Shown in pieces: positions 1 to 10,666 of a stretch of 63,772 nt of DNA. The stretch's first letter is position 1; each line of letters starts with the position of its first letter. The notes under the pieces are model-generated. The model was not told the DNA's origin. It worked only from the letters and a program-made list of their open reading frames with translations, and did no database searches. Position numbers and translations under genes: made by a program. The DNA lies in the NCBI GenBank assembly GCA_015680685.1, contig MNCI01010798.1, positions 83,623-147,394 on the forward strand. The letters run 5' to 3'. Origin of the DNA: Gnetum montanum. Its lineage: Eukaryota > Streptophyta > Gnetopsida > Gnetales > Gnetaceae.

Positions 1-380
1 GGACACTTTAAGTGTGGTTACACAAGGGCATAATAGGTTGAAACATGCTTTGGGGAGGACCCACTTATGTAATTTTTTGTAATCTTCACTAATTCTCTAG
101 TTCAAACACATAATTTCTTACCCTCAACTTAATTTTTCATAATTTTCTTTCCCTTTTATTATTCCTCAAAATTTTAACATTCCAATGTACCATTACATTC
201 CCTTTTCTTCATAACCGCCAAATTTTTAATTGCTCAAATTCACATCATTATCATTACGAGTGCCTCTTTCATTAATGAAATTACCCTAGGATATCTTCAT
301 CCTTGCCCATGTTCTCATTTTACACCATTAATTTCAAGAAAATCCTTAAAAATTCAATATTTTTCATGTGTCCCACATCA

Positions 381-480
381 CTGGGGATGAGATATTGCAT
401 ACGCGATATCACGTCCCACATGATATCGCGTACGCAATGTACCATACGCGATATTGTGTCCTATTTACCTATAAATAGGA
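381..480 (+). promoter_or_regulatory. Internal U3-like promoter segment with TATA box
   Basis: A stretch inside A1 looks like the start of the element's own LTR. It has a TGGGGATGAGAT run resembling the junction of polypurine tract and LTR, then several GATATCGC/GCGATATC half-sites (391-456), then TATAAATA at 470-477. The real LTR has the same order (3901-4018). It lies about 470 bp upstream of ORF2, so it could drive a separate ORF2 transcript. In A2 the matching place (31335-31380) keeps only the first U3-like motif, followed by a TA run. Promoter activity is inference. Confidence 0.55.
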
Positions 481-915
481 ACCCCTGCCGCAACACTTAC
501 CATCATTTTGCCATTTATGTGGGGGGGAATTTTTGAAATTTTTCTCTACGACTTGCGATTGCATGACCCTTGTTTTTTCACTCATATCTCGCTCATTGGT
601 GCTTCGATTTTAATTTCGTTTGAACCTGCTTAAACCGGGAGTGTTCAGTTTAGTTGTGGAGGAGAGACACTTGCTGAAAAGTGCCTAACTTTTTTGAAAT
701 TTATCATCATCCAAAGGACATCAATTAGGGTAATTAACACTAACACTTAGAAAAATTGTGCCAAAAATCATATGACCTTAGCTACACCGGGAGATTAAAA
801 TGAAAGCCACCTAAGTCATAGGAGCCATTATTATAATTTTTGGGCACAATCACATGATAACATAAGATCTTTAATTAAAGGCATGTAGTAAGGTATAACT
901 TGATTTTGAAAACAA

Positions 916-946
916 CCTTACTAACGTTTGGCCCGTGTGATTGCAG
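916..946 (+). promoter_or_regulatory. Predicted 3' splice site directly before ORF2 start, A1
   Basis: TTACTAAC (918-925) matches a strong plant branch-point sequence. About 20 bases later TTGCAG (941-946) is a splice acceptor joined directly to ATG at 947. The same block is kept in A2 (31842-31871). In family B the acceptor reads TTGCAA, so it is broken there. The 5' donor was not identified. Spliced subgenomic expression of a downstream ORF is known for env-like ORFs of retroelements; here it is inferred. Confidence 0.55.
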
Positions 947-3742
947 ATGGCCCCGAAACGTGCACAGCAAGTGGGTCCTATTCAAGGTGAAGCAAAACAA
1001 CCTCAGAGAGGTGGAAGAAGGGTCCCTATCAGACAACATGCAGAATAGGAGGTGCAATCATTCAGCATCCATCAAGAAGAACCTCCTACAAGACGGTCCG
1101 GGTAGGTAGAAAGAGGAGTTGCTGCTACGCCTGAACCGAGACAACAACTCACGTTTCCCCCGGAATGTGTTCAGGCTATCCATACGAAGTCCACAGTTGT
1201 TGCGGTGATTATGGAGCTTAACTTTAAATCTTTTGTAGAGTTTGCTCCTAAGGCTGTTAGGGATCGCCTTAAAGGGTCTCCCTAATGGCCTGTCCTCTCT
1301 GAGTGTGATGCCTAGTACTTAGGTGAAACGTACTTGTTTTGGCACAATAAGGAGCTAGGCACCACGGTTAACATTTGTGGTGTGACAGTAGACTTTTCTA
1401 TGCAAGCGATTTCAGAAGTGTTAAACCTTTTGAATTCAGGCCCCCATGTTGCTCGGTTATCTACCCGATCGGACCCTGATGTGCGAAAGGACTCGTTAGA
1501 GAAGGCTTATGGTAGAGATAAAGCTTTTGGTGAGCTGACGATGGAAGAGCGGGTTTATTTCAAAATTGGAACCTATCACCTCTTCCCCATAAAAGGTTTG
1601 AAAAGAATATCAATGTATGCGACAAGGGGATGTGCAGTGTTGATGGGAAAAGTTAACGCTAACCTTCCCCATCTATATTTGACAGAGATCCTAAGGCGAT
1701 TTAAAGAACGGAAGTCAAGGAAGATGGCACTGCCTTTTCCATGCCTTATCAGAAAATTGTGCTGACGGGCTGGTATTCGGGGATACACAAATGATGTTCT
1801 CCGAAGGGCCTAGAATGCTTCTTATGCTGAGTTATTAAAGGCACCAGCTCCAAGAAAGAGCACTGGCAAAGAGTTGGGACTAGATGAAGAAGTAAAACAA
1901 ATTACTGGATCACCTGCAACTCAACTTGCAGGACCCAGTCAACCTCCAGCCATAGGTCAGGATCAGCCTACAACTCAAGAAGCAGGACCCAGCACAAGCC
2001 AGGATCAGCCACCACCGCCGCAAGACTACAAACCGTCGATGAGCCATCTTAGGACCATCGTTGAGATAGTTAGTTGGGGAAGTCGTGATGATGCAAACCT
2101 CTTCCATGTCATCGATGATGCCAACCAGCCTACTATTTCATTAGATCGCACAAGGGATGAATTATTAATTCAAACAGGAGGAGGGAAAAGCAGATGGTCA
2201 CAACAGATCTCTGGAAACACGGCATCTTTTCAAGTGCAGTTAGAGACTGGTGAAGGGGCCACTGTGGTGGTCATGTAACACCAAGATGCCGTGGAAGCTA
2301 CTGAAGTGGTCACTAACCATATCAAAGAATCCTTTAATGTACCTGTTGTGGCACCAACAAATCTTTCAGGAGCACAAGATGCTCAAACTCTTGCAGGAAC
2401 CTCAATGACTCCTGCAAAACATGAGGATGCACTAGATAGATTGCTTCAAATAGGACAAGTTTTGACGTCCTTGTTTGACATCCCCCAAGATGTAATGGTA
2501 ATTCAATCAGACCTCATTTCCACAAAGGGGAAGCTGGTCATATTCGAAGTAAGGGTAGAGCATGCTGAAGCTGAAGTGTAGAAACTGCAAGAGCAGCTTG
2601 TAGCCTTACAAGCAGCACAACGGGATCCTTTGCAATTTGTTCCCGTAGACCAACTGGAAAATCTTAGAACCGAGCAATTAACAAAGCTAATTGCAGAAAA
2701 TAAGAAGGTGGCAAAAGAAAAGGAGACGGCCACTTGGGATGCCTCCGCCGCACAAGTGCAAACTCATGCGCATCTTAAGGCACTCAAGGCCTTAGAAGAA
2801 GAGAATAAGTAGTTGGTTATAGATAACCTTCGGTTGACTTTTGTGGAAAAACAAAAGAATGTTCTTGATGAACACTTTCATCAGTTACGAGAATAGTTCA
2901 TTCGGGTCAACTGAGATGTAAGCCGTTTAGCTAGAGAAAATCGAACCCTCTCAATGGAGGAGGTACGCGCTATTTGCCAAAAATCAGCCATCGAGATTAG
3001 CGCATGGCATAATGAGGCTAAACGACATGAGAAGTTGAAGGAGCATTTTCGTGATTAGGTGGGGATGTACAAAAAAATCCTAGAGAAGGAGATCCATATG
3101 GCCAAGGCTCAAATCAACAACATCAGTGCTCAGCATACTGATTGGAGGGCCATATTGGACACTTACGTGTTCGCCCACCAAGCGAAAATTAAGAACCAGG
3201 ACCTGCAGATCCAAGACTTGACTGAATACATGGAGTTGGCAAACCTTAGATATGCCAACCTAGCCATGTTAACAGTAGGACGCCCAAGGTCAGAGCTTGA
3301 GCAGTAGGTAGCTTCCACCCACATCAAATATGAGGCAGAATTTGCAGAGCGAAAGAAGCTGGTTGAGAAACTAGATGTCGCAAATTCTGAACTTTCGGTG
3401 GTAAAAGAAAGCTACTAGGGATAGAAAGATGTTGCAATCGACTTGGCTTGACGACTAACAGAGCTTCATGAATACAAAGACAAAGCTAGAGCCTATGAAG
3501 AGGAACGACGAGTGTTCGCAGCATGGTATGTCAAAGCTAATCAAATGTTCCTGCAACTACCTTGTTCGTGGGAAGTGCCGACTTTGTCAAACATTGGAAC
3601 ATTAGCATGGACGGCACAAGATCCTCGGACCAAAGAGGAGAAGCTCCAGGCCATTCTTCAACATTGTTAACCTTTGAAGCTTGGAGCACGTGACAAAGGG
3701 AAAGCACCCATGGAGGAGCCATCGCCACTAGGAACTACATGA
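947..3742 (+). pseudogene. ORF2 of family A, copy A1 (coiled-coil protein, many stops)
   Basis: One reading frame of 932 codons including the stop, held without any frameshift but broken by about 17 in-frame stops, most of them TAG. The N-terminal third (about 1334-1765) is a globular domain with a WHNKELGTTVNICGVTVDF run and a later PHLYLTEILRRF-like run. In layout it resembles the 'putative plant transposon protein' domain found in extra ORFs of Athila/Tat-type elements; that match is by eye. A Pro/Gln-rich linker follows (about 1900-2030). A long Glu/Lys/Gln-rich coiled coil then runs to the end (about 2440-3660). ATG 947 is chosen because it follows the conserved splice acceptor and A2 agrees. 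Its function is unknown. Confidence 0.8.
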
Positions 3743-3909
3743 GTTCCATTTTTTGTAGTGTAGCATTTGTTTTGTGTTGTGTCTCCCCACACTGCGAAAT
3801 TAGTCCATTTCTTTTTCCAGTTAATAATCCCATACCTATCCACTGTGTAATCAATGAAGCTTGTTCTCCTTGTAACTTGAGGATGAGTTTTTATTTAGTC
3901 GTGGGGATA
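3743..3909 (+). other. 3' untranslated stretch and polypurine tract of A1
   Basis: Non-coding sequence between the ORF2 stop and the 3' LTR. It ends in the G-rich run GTGGGGATA, which sits where the polypurine tract should be. The matching site in A2 is CATGGGGGTA. The tract is short and poor for this element class. Confidence 0.6.
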
Positions 3910-4777
3910 TGATGAGATGCGATTCGCATAGGCTGCGATATCACATCCCCCGCAATATCATGTCTTCCCTACGATATCGCGTACGCGATATCGTAGTCCG
4001 CCACCATATCTATAAATAAGAGGCAACTCTCCCTTATTTTTTATCCTAGTTTTAGAGTAGTGAAGCTCTAGTAGTTTGATCCCTCCAGAGTTATATTTTT
4101 TCCTATGTCTGCCCACAGTGTGGTGAATGTAATTGTATGGTGTCTTTATTCGAGTGTGTCGTACTTGGACACGCACATGACCGGCAATAAAGATTGAGAT
4201 TACTTTATCATTACAGCATTCACTTTGTCATTTATTTATTTGTTTATTTATTTAATGTTATTTACTATTTTATCTCTCTCACCCTTAAACTCCTAGAAAG
4301 CAGAACGAGTACGACTTGATTACGAGCATTTAAGTGTGACTACTTGGTAGCCCAGTGGCGTATTTGGGATTTGCGCTTGGTAATCCCAGTGGCGTACCTA
4401 GGATCTATGCTTGGTAGTCCCAGTGGTAGTTGTGCACAAGGTCCAAGATGTGTACAGTTGATCAAGGAATCGGTTGTTCGTCGCACTTAGGCTAGATTAG
4501 ATTCTCTTACCCTTTTTCCTCCTAGCTTAGCTTTGTTAAATATTATTTTCCACTGCCTTCAGGAGTAGCATAGAATTAGGAACACATCATACACCTTACA
4601 CTAGACTAAACCATATGTGACAAATATACAATACTAGTCCAGGTGGAAAGATAACGAATTGTGACCTAAGGATAGTTGTCTAGGTGCCACAACTAGTCCA
4701 TCTGTAGAGTTCGACCAGATCGCATGTGCGACGCTTGTTTCGTATGGTTGAGTGTAGGGGTACCTCGCCACTCATCA
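3910..4777 (+). repeat. 3' LTR of A1 (868 bp)
   Basis: Starts TGATGAG and ends CTCATCA, matching the LTRs of A2. The U3 holds a set of GATATCGC dyads followed by TATAAATA at 4011-4018, and an AATAAA polyadenylation signal follows at 4186-4191. A repeat with a CTTGGTA core and a CCCAGTGGCGTA run occurs three times at 4343-4431; A2 has fewer copies. Confidence 0.88.
3969..3996. repeat. 28-bp perfect palindrome in the A1 U3
   Basis: The two arms are exact reverse complements around a central GTAC, built from GATATCGC and GCGATATC. It lies 15 bases upstream of the TATA box. The A2 3' LTR has a 20-bp perfect version at 34902-34921, and the A2 5' LTR has a decayed one near 27081-27105. Confidence 0.85.
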
Positions 4778-5441
4778 GGGGACATGATGGTTTTCATTAT
4801 TATTTAAAATATTAAACTACTTATGCTAAGTGCAAGAAAGGAATCTAAGTTGGCCCAAGCATAGAACATCCATTTTCTATTTTTTGTGGACATTCTAAAG
4901 ATATACTAGCATTGTTGGGTTGCCAAGTGTTCGTTGTAGGGTATACCAAGTGTTCACCATTGGGATTACCAAATGCTAGTATGTATGCTCAAATTCATCA
5001 TGCTCATGTGTGTATATTTAATGTGCAAAATAATAAAATATTTAACTAATAACATAAAAAAGTAAATAAACATTAAGAGTAAAGGGTAAGAAAGTAAAAT
5101 CATAGTGCAGGTCTGAATGCTAAAATGAAGAAAACAAATTTTATTGCCTTCATGCACATGTGTCCAAGTACATCATGCACTTGAATAGAACTCCATACAA
5201 TTCATTCAATCCATGCTATAGGAGCTCAAAGGAAAAAATATTCTAAGTTTAGTAGAAAAAAATTATAAGAGTTTGCTTAGAGAATGATCAAAAGGTGTCA
5301 TAAATGTGGTGGGTGCATGCATTTATATAGGCAAAAAACAAGATAGCATCAATACATGATAGGATGCATCAATGCATAAGCATCGACAAGGCTACATAAA
5401 TGTAGATCCGTTGACACAATTAATTGACTTACATTTCATCA
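4778..5441 (-). repeat. 3' LTR of family B, cut by the A1 insertion
   Basis: Matches 56962-57603 over about 650 bp in the same orientation. Read on the minus strand it starts TGATGAAATG at 5441, has a TATATAAA box near 5328 and an AATAAA signal near 5140, and stops where A1 was inserted. The missing last part of about 190 bp should lie beyond A1, left of the window. The minus-strand sequence just before it (5442-5452) reads TTGTGGAGGTA, a polypurine tract like that of family A, so this is the 3' LTR. Confidence 0.8.
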
Positions 5442-5677
5442 TACCTCCACAATTAACTAAAAACGCATCGTTGAGTGAATAAAAGTGGGACTAAGTCATT
5501 TACAAAATTAGGGAAGTGTGGAATTGATTTATTAACTAATAGACTAACTAAGAATTAAGTGTCACATTACAACAAAATTATTCAAGCGCTTACAATGAGG
5601 TTTGATAAAATTAAACACTTTACAACAAAAAATTAGACTAGCCATTGTGTACAAGGAAAGGAGCCAAGGCAGATGCT
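5442..5677 (-). other. Family B polypurine tract and 3' untranslated stretch
   Basis: Non-coding sequence between the end of ORF2 and the 3' LTR of family B, about the same length as in family A. The purine run touches the LTR at 5442-5452. Confidence 0.6.
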
Positions 5678-8419
5678 CTAATTAGTTCTAGGAGATGGTG
5701 GCTCTTGTGGCTTCAATGATCAATCCTTTTGTGTTGGTTCCACTAGTGGCTTTGGCTACCCCACTACTACTATTGTAGTTTCTGACATCTGGAAGGCATC
5801 CAACAATGCCTTCATCTTCTCTTTCATGCACTTGGGATCATTAATAGTTCAAGTAAGATAGCCTAGATTTAATGATGTAGGCATGTCCCATGGTTAAGAC
5901 AAAGTAGGGATAACTTCTTGATGTTGATGAACCAGGTTGTAGATTGCTTACATTCAATGTTTAATGCTCACATAGTATTTGAAATCTCTTGGTAAGTTGT
6001 CATTCTCTTCACCAAGTTCTCTATGACTACTCGCTAATCTTTGAATTTAGATCTGAGAACTCCAATCTCTACATTAGCTACTTCAAGCTTTTGCTTGGCC
6101 TCCTTATGGATCTTGAACTCAAACTCATACAAGAGATATAAGCTAGCTACCTACTTTTCCAATTTTAAAACTGAGCACCCTATAGTCAACATTGTCATGT
6201 TTGCATAATGAAGTTTGGAAAACTCTGTGTATTTTGTCATTTCTTCAATTTGGAGCTCTTTCATGTAGATTTCTACTTGATTGTATGCATTTAGTCCATC
6301 AAAGGTTGGTTGCCATGCATCACCACATTATTAGAGCTGTTGGAGGGTATCACTCATTTTTACCTTTACTAGTTAGATTTCCTTTTCGTTGCTCTCTTTG
6401 AGCATGCCAACCTAGTCCTTATAGTAATTCTTCACTTTCTCATACTTAAGAACCTTATTATTCTAGATAATGATCCCAATGGCAAACTTTTGATAAATGA
6501 AACATACCTCCTTCATGGAAAAATTTCCATTTTTTGTGACCAACCTTCTAACATCCTAATTCACCCTAGTAAGTTATTCTTGTTTCCACTTAGGTATTCC
6601 TCCATTTGTTCCTTTTTCTTCTCTTCCTTAAGTAGGTGCTTGTTTTCCTTGGTTAGATTTTGTTATCTTGGTGCACTTGGATCAAATAATTAGTAATGTT
6701 GTACAACATTGCATCTAATAATGCTACATTCTCGATGACCTTTTCTTTCTCTTCCTTGACCTTGCTTTGATGTTCTTAAAGCTTTTGAAAAGTCTCATTC
6801 CTTATTATCTCAAGTTGGAAGAGGGATGGATCTACCAAGAGGGCTCTAAGTTCAACAACTTCAACTACCAACCATTGATTGATGGTGGTAGTCTCTTAAA
6901 GTTGTGCTTCTTTAACTAGGAGCTTGCCCCTTATTTCTAACAATTTAGATAGGATGACTAAAATGTTTTCTAGAATATCAAATATCTTTTGAATTAATTT
7001 CTTAACTTCCACCAATAGTTCCAACACTTCCTCATGCTATGTCGTGGTCATTCCTTTACTCTTGGTTCCTATACACTTAAATATTTTCCATGATAGCAAT
7101 GTCAAGCAATGATATCATAAGAACCCTTAGAGTGTTTCTTATCTAATTTGCAACCACCTTACTTGCTATCTATGAACCCTTGTATGGCATAAGTAGGATT
7201 GTAGAACCTTCTCCTTCTTCTAGAACCATAGACATGTTGGCATAAATAGTGCCCTAGACATGTTGTGAGGAGAATAGGCTACCTAGATTGTCTAATGGCT
7301 AGCTAATGATTCTTACAACCTAGTTTAAATGGCTTATGGCTAGCTAATAGGTAGATGGATCATCATTACTAGATGCTTGTTGTTATTGTTACTCCCCAAG
7401 TTGCCTTAGACACTCTTTAGCTCCTAGTATTTCTTGGATTAGTGGTGGTGGTGATGGTACTTCTTCCTTTTAAAATTTAGAGGGTTCCTTCATCATCATC
7501 ATTTTTTGCCATGATGTGACAAAGCCCTACAAAGCACATTATTTTCATAACAAGCTATCCCTTCCCTTTTGGATAATTTTCTAATGAGGCATAGAAAAGG
7601 AAGTGTTTTCCTACCCTTTTTATATTCCTTGAACATCTTCTCAATATCAAAGAAGATTAATCGGGGTAGGTTGCTAGAGAATTTTCTACTTATATTTGTA
7701 CATGCTAGGGTAAAGAAGGATGTGATTTTGCTTGACCATACCATTGGATTCAAGTTGTAGGTTACAATCTTGAAGTAGATCCTTTATACCTTAGACAAGG
7801 CACCATAATCCTTGTGATTCACTCCATAACACCACTGCTTCCATTATTTCTTTACCTCTGCATCCACTTCAGTTGATATCTCTTCTAGCTTTGCCTCTAC
7901 ATTGGGTAATCCTAAGGCCTCTACTATAGCCTCCACTAAGTATGAGATGACAATGTCCTTGATTTTGATAATGGCATCTCCTTGGTGATTGCCCCAAAAG
8001 AGATAAATCTAATCAAGGTACCATTTCCCACTATTGGAAATGGTGGGCTAAAGTAGTAATGCATGAAATTACGTTAGGACCTCCTTAGGCATGAATTCTA
8101 GAAATGGTCTAAATTTTTATTCTTGATGGAATATGTTTTGAACTTCCTTGCTACAAACCTTTTCTAGACATGCCTTTGGGACTATGACTTCAAGATTTGG
8201 CATAGGCCTAAGCACTTCATCTTACTTAGACTCTCTTGTCTCTGTCATGGAAATTTGTCAAAAAAAATTTATCTTAGATTTTTCCCTTAGTGGTCTAGTT
8301 GCATGGGTTGCTTCTACTACCTACTTCACTTATTGTTGTTATTGTCCTTATCCTTTGCTTGGGCATTTCTTCCTTGTCTATGAAGGTCCACCCACTTGCA
8401 AACCTTGCAATTAAGCCAT
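5678..8419 (-). pseudogene. ORF2 of family B (diverged relative of family A ORF2)
   Basis: On the minus strand the region reads as the same protein as family A ORF2, strongly diverged and broken by stops and frameshifts. About 7753-7499 carries an NLPRL...FKEYKKGRKTLPF...LIRKL run that lines up with NLPHLYLTEILRRFKERK...LPFPCLIRKL in A1. About 6420-5990 carries a coiled coil with KQKLEVANVEIGVLRSKF against VEKLDVANSELSVVKESY in A1. The tail has the same EPPSP-like run just before the stop. The start (ATG at 8419-8417) follows a TGTGATTGCAA block, the decayed version of the family A splice acceptor. Function unknown. Confidence 0.72.
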
Positions 8420-9172
8420 TTGCAATCACATGGATGATCATTAACTAGCCTTAGTTAAATGGACACAAGCATAGGTATCCTTCAATCATCCGTTAGTTAG
8501 CTTAGTTCCAAATAATTATGGCCTTAATGCTCTTAAGTGAGTGTAGTCTTTATAATTTTGAAGTTCTATAGTAGTTAGGCATTTAATCTTTAATTTTTAA
8601 TTAATTATTATTATTTATATGTCTCATGTATGTTTTAACTATCTTTGCTATTTGAAATGTGGGATGTTAGAGATTATTGAAAATCTAGCATTAGGTGCCC
8701 CCATGATGTAGAGCTCAACTCCAAGAGCTCATAGAATCAAAAATAGGTTAAATCAGATGAGTAGATGGTAAGTTATCCCTCTTAAAAGGTTCTAAGCTCA
8801 ACAAAATGCAAAAAATCATCTTGCATTTAAAGGAAAATGACAAAAATATGGCTAAGGATCACATGTATATATATTGTTTTTATATTATGTCAACAAGGAT
8901 GTGTCAACATACCCAACTACATTGATGCAGCTACAATTCAAAATTCTATTATGAATTTCTAGCTTATTTTTATAAATTCAAAAGTGATTTGGGAATCAAA
9001 TGAAAGTTAGAAAGGGGTTTTAAATGTAAGGATAATGTCAGGGAGATCCTAGAGAAGATTTATGAACATCAAGAATCTTGAACACTAAGGATAGGGATTT
9101 GACACTTTGATGAAATGCATGAAAAGATGGTTAAAAATGAAGGATGAATTTAACTTGGAATCATAGCTTAAT
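8420..9172 (-). other. Family B leader upstream of ORF2, non-coding
   Basis: Corresponds in position to the non-coding region before ORF2 in family A (about 31060-31871 of A2). No coding or clear promoter motif was seen, and the U3-like dyads of A1 are not recognisable here. Confidence 0.5.
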
Positions 9173-9464
9173 GATTTGGGCATGTAGAAATGGTGTATAG
9201 ACTAGATACCTAAAAGTGATATAAGTGGGTCCTATCTAAAGCATGCTCATACCCTTAATGCCCTTTATAACCATCCCACAAGACATTTGTAGGCATGTTG
9301 AAAATTGAATATTAATCTGATTTGGGCATGTAGAAATGGTGTATATAATAGATACCTAAAAGTGATATAAGTGGGTCCTATCTAAAGCATGCTCATACCC
9401 TTAATGCCCTTTATAACCATCCCACAAGACATTTGTAGGCATGTTGAAAATTGAATATTAATCT
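9173..9464. repeat. 146-bp tandem duplication, two near-identical copies
   Basis: 9173-9318 and 9319-9464 differ at only a handful of bases. On the minus strand the unit starts with the segment homologous to the window start and to about 30945-31060 in A2 (GCCTACAAA...GGGCATTA...GACCCACTT). It is therefore a duplication inside the central region of family B, much younger than the divergence of the families. Confidence 0.9.
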
Positions 9465-9479
9465 AGTTTTTGTATCATT

Positions 9480-10666
9480 CCCATACAAAAATTATCTTCA
9501 GAATCCTACATAATGAAGTCTTATATCTTATCAATCTTGGTTAATATTTTAGTAATATATTTTTGAATTGACAAGGTCTTTCTTTGCACTACCTCCTCTA
9601 GTGATGCTCCTTCATTTGGTTCATAGAGACAAACCTTCTTTTTATAGATGGAAAGATCTATATTGTACTTCTTTGCACTTTCTCTTTTCTTTAGTTCCCC
9701 TTCTTCCTTTGCTACATGGTCAATATATCATTAGATCTAATGGGATCTCATCTTTGATAGTATTTCTTAAGCATATATCCCAAGAGTCTTCCTGTTTTAT
9801 TTTGGAGTCCATTTATGACATGGCATGACTTCTTCCTTTCAGAGAAGCCATGACTTAGACATCTATGAAGTAAATAATTGTACCTACCTAAGGCTAAATC
9901 AAGGGATTCCTAATATTCTTTTCTTCACCCTTAAATCTACTTCCTTAAATTGAACACCTAGGAGTACATTTGATACTTATCATTGAATACTTTCAATATT
10001 GTATTCCATTTGTTGATGGATTTTGGTTCCAAGAGCTAGTACCAACTTTTAGCTTCTTTGATAAGTATCCTTAGAAAGAGCTTTAGCTTTTGCTAATCAT
10101 TGTCAATATTTTGCAAGGAACAAGCATCATGGAAGGCTTGCAAGTGATGTTGAGGATAAATATGATAGCCTCCTTTAAACTTATGAATATGGTTCATGTT
10201 AAGCCATTTAATTTGACTATCCTTCTAATGCCTAGTGGGAATATAAACTACCTCCTGAATGTTTATCATACTTCTTCTAGCAAGCAATAGTTCATCATAT
10301 GCATCATGTCCTTCATGATTACTTTTATAAACATCCCTTCTGTGGTGTTTCCTATTGTGTCTTCTTTCCTAATGGTGTCCACTTTCTTCTTGTTCTTGCT
10401 TACATTCTCTCATTCCATATCTACAATGAGGTCTTCTATCATCTACTACTTATCTATGATCATTTCTTCTTCGATCATGATTGCATTTACTCTCATTAGA
10501 GATTGATGATAAAGATGAGGATGAGGATGGAGACCTAGAAGAATTATGTCAACTTGCTCTTCTTCTTTGATTTCTTGATTGCTCTCTTGATTGCTAGTTG
10601 GAAGAACTTGGCCTTGGAAGTTTCTTTGGTTCTAGGTTTAGCCCTCCCCTTATCTTGGTTGTTTGC
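9480..10666 (-). pseudogene. gag of family B, cut by a solo LTR
   Basis: Minus-strand translation gives a retrotransposon gag domain that lines up with family A gag: a GGYHIYPQHHLQAFHDA run against GGYDLDAQKHLQALYDA, then NDxQKLKLF, KEAKSWYxLLEPKSI and SLDLALGRYNYLL, followed by HVINGL. It carries many stops. N-terminal to this the protein is Lys-rich (about 10640-10560). The reading is interrupted at 10667 by an inserted family A LTR and probably resumes right of 11575. Confidence 0.7.

Larger units (their letters stand above)
1..4777 (+). mobile_element. Family A LTR retrotransposon, copy A1, 5' part outside window
   Basis: This is the 3' half of a family A element. It starts in the central non-coding region, runs through ORF2 and ends with the 3' LTR. 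It aligns along its whole length with about 30946-35711 of the complete copy A2. Its gag and 5' LTR lie upstream of the window. It was inserted into the LTR of an older family B element: the five bases after the LTR, GGGGA (4778-4782), are the expected target duplication, and family B LTR sequence resumes there. No reverse transcriptase or integrase is visible in this part. Confidence 0.88.

Noticed and set aside
303-536. 77-residue open frame at the left end
   Set aside because: It runs through the internal U3-like dyads and TATA box, and A2 does not keep it open.
892-946. A 54-nt intron from AAG|GTATAAC to TTGCAG before ORF2
   Set aside because: Too short for a usual plant intron. The acceptor is convincing but this donor is not.
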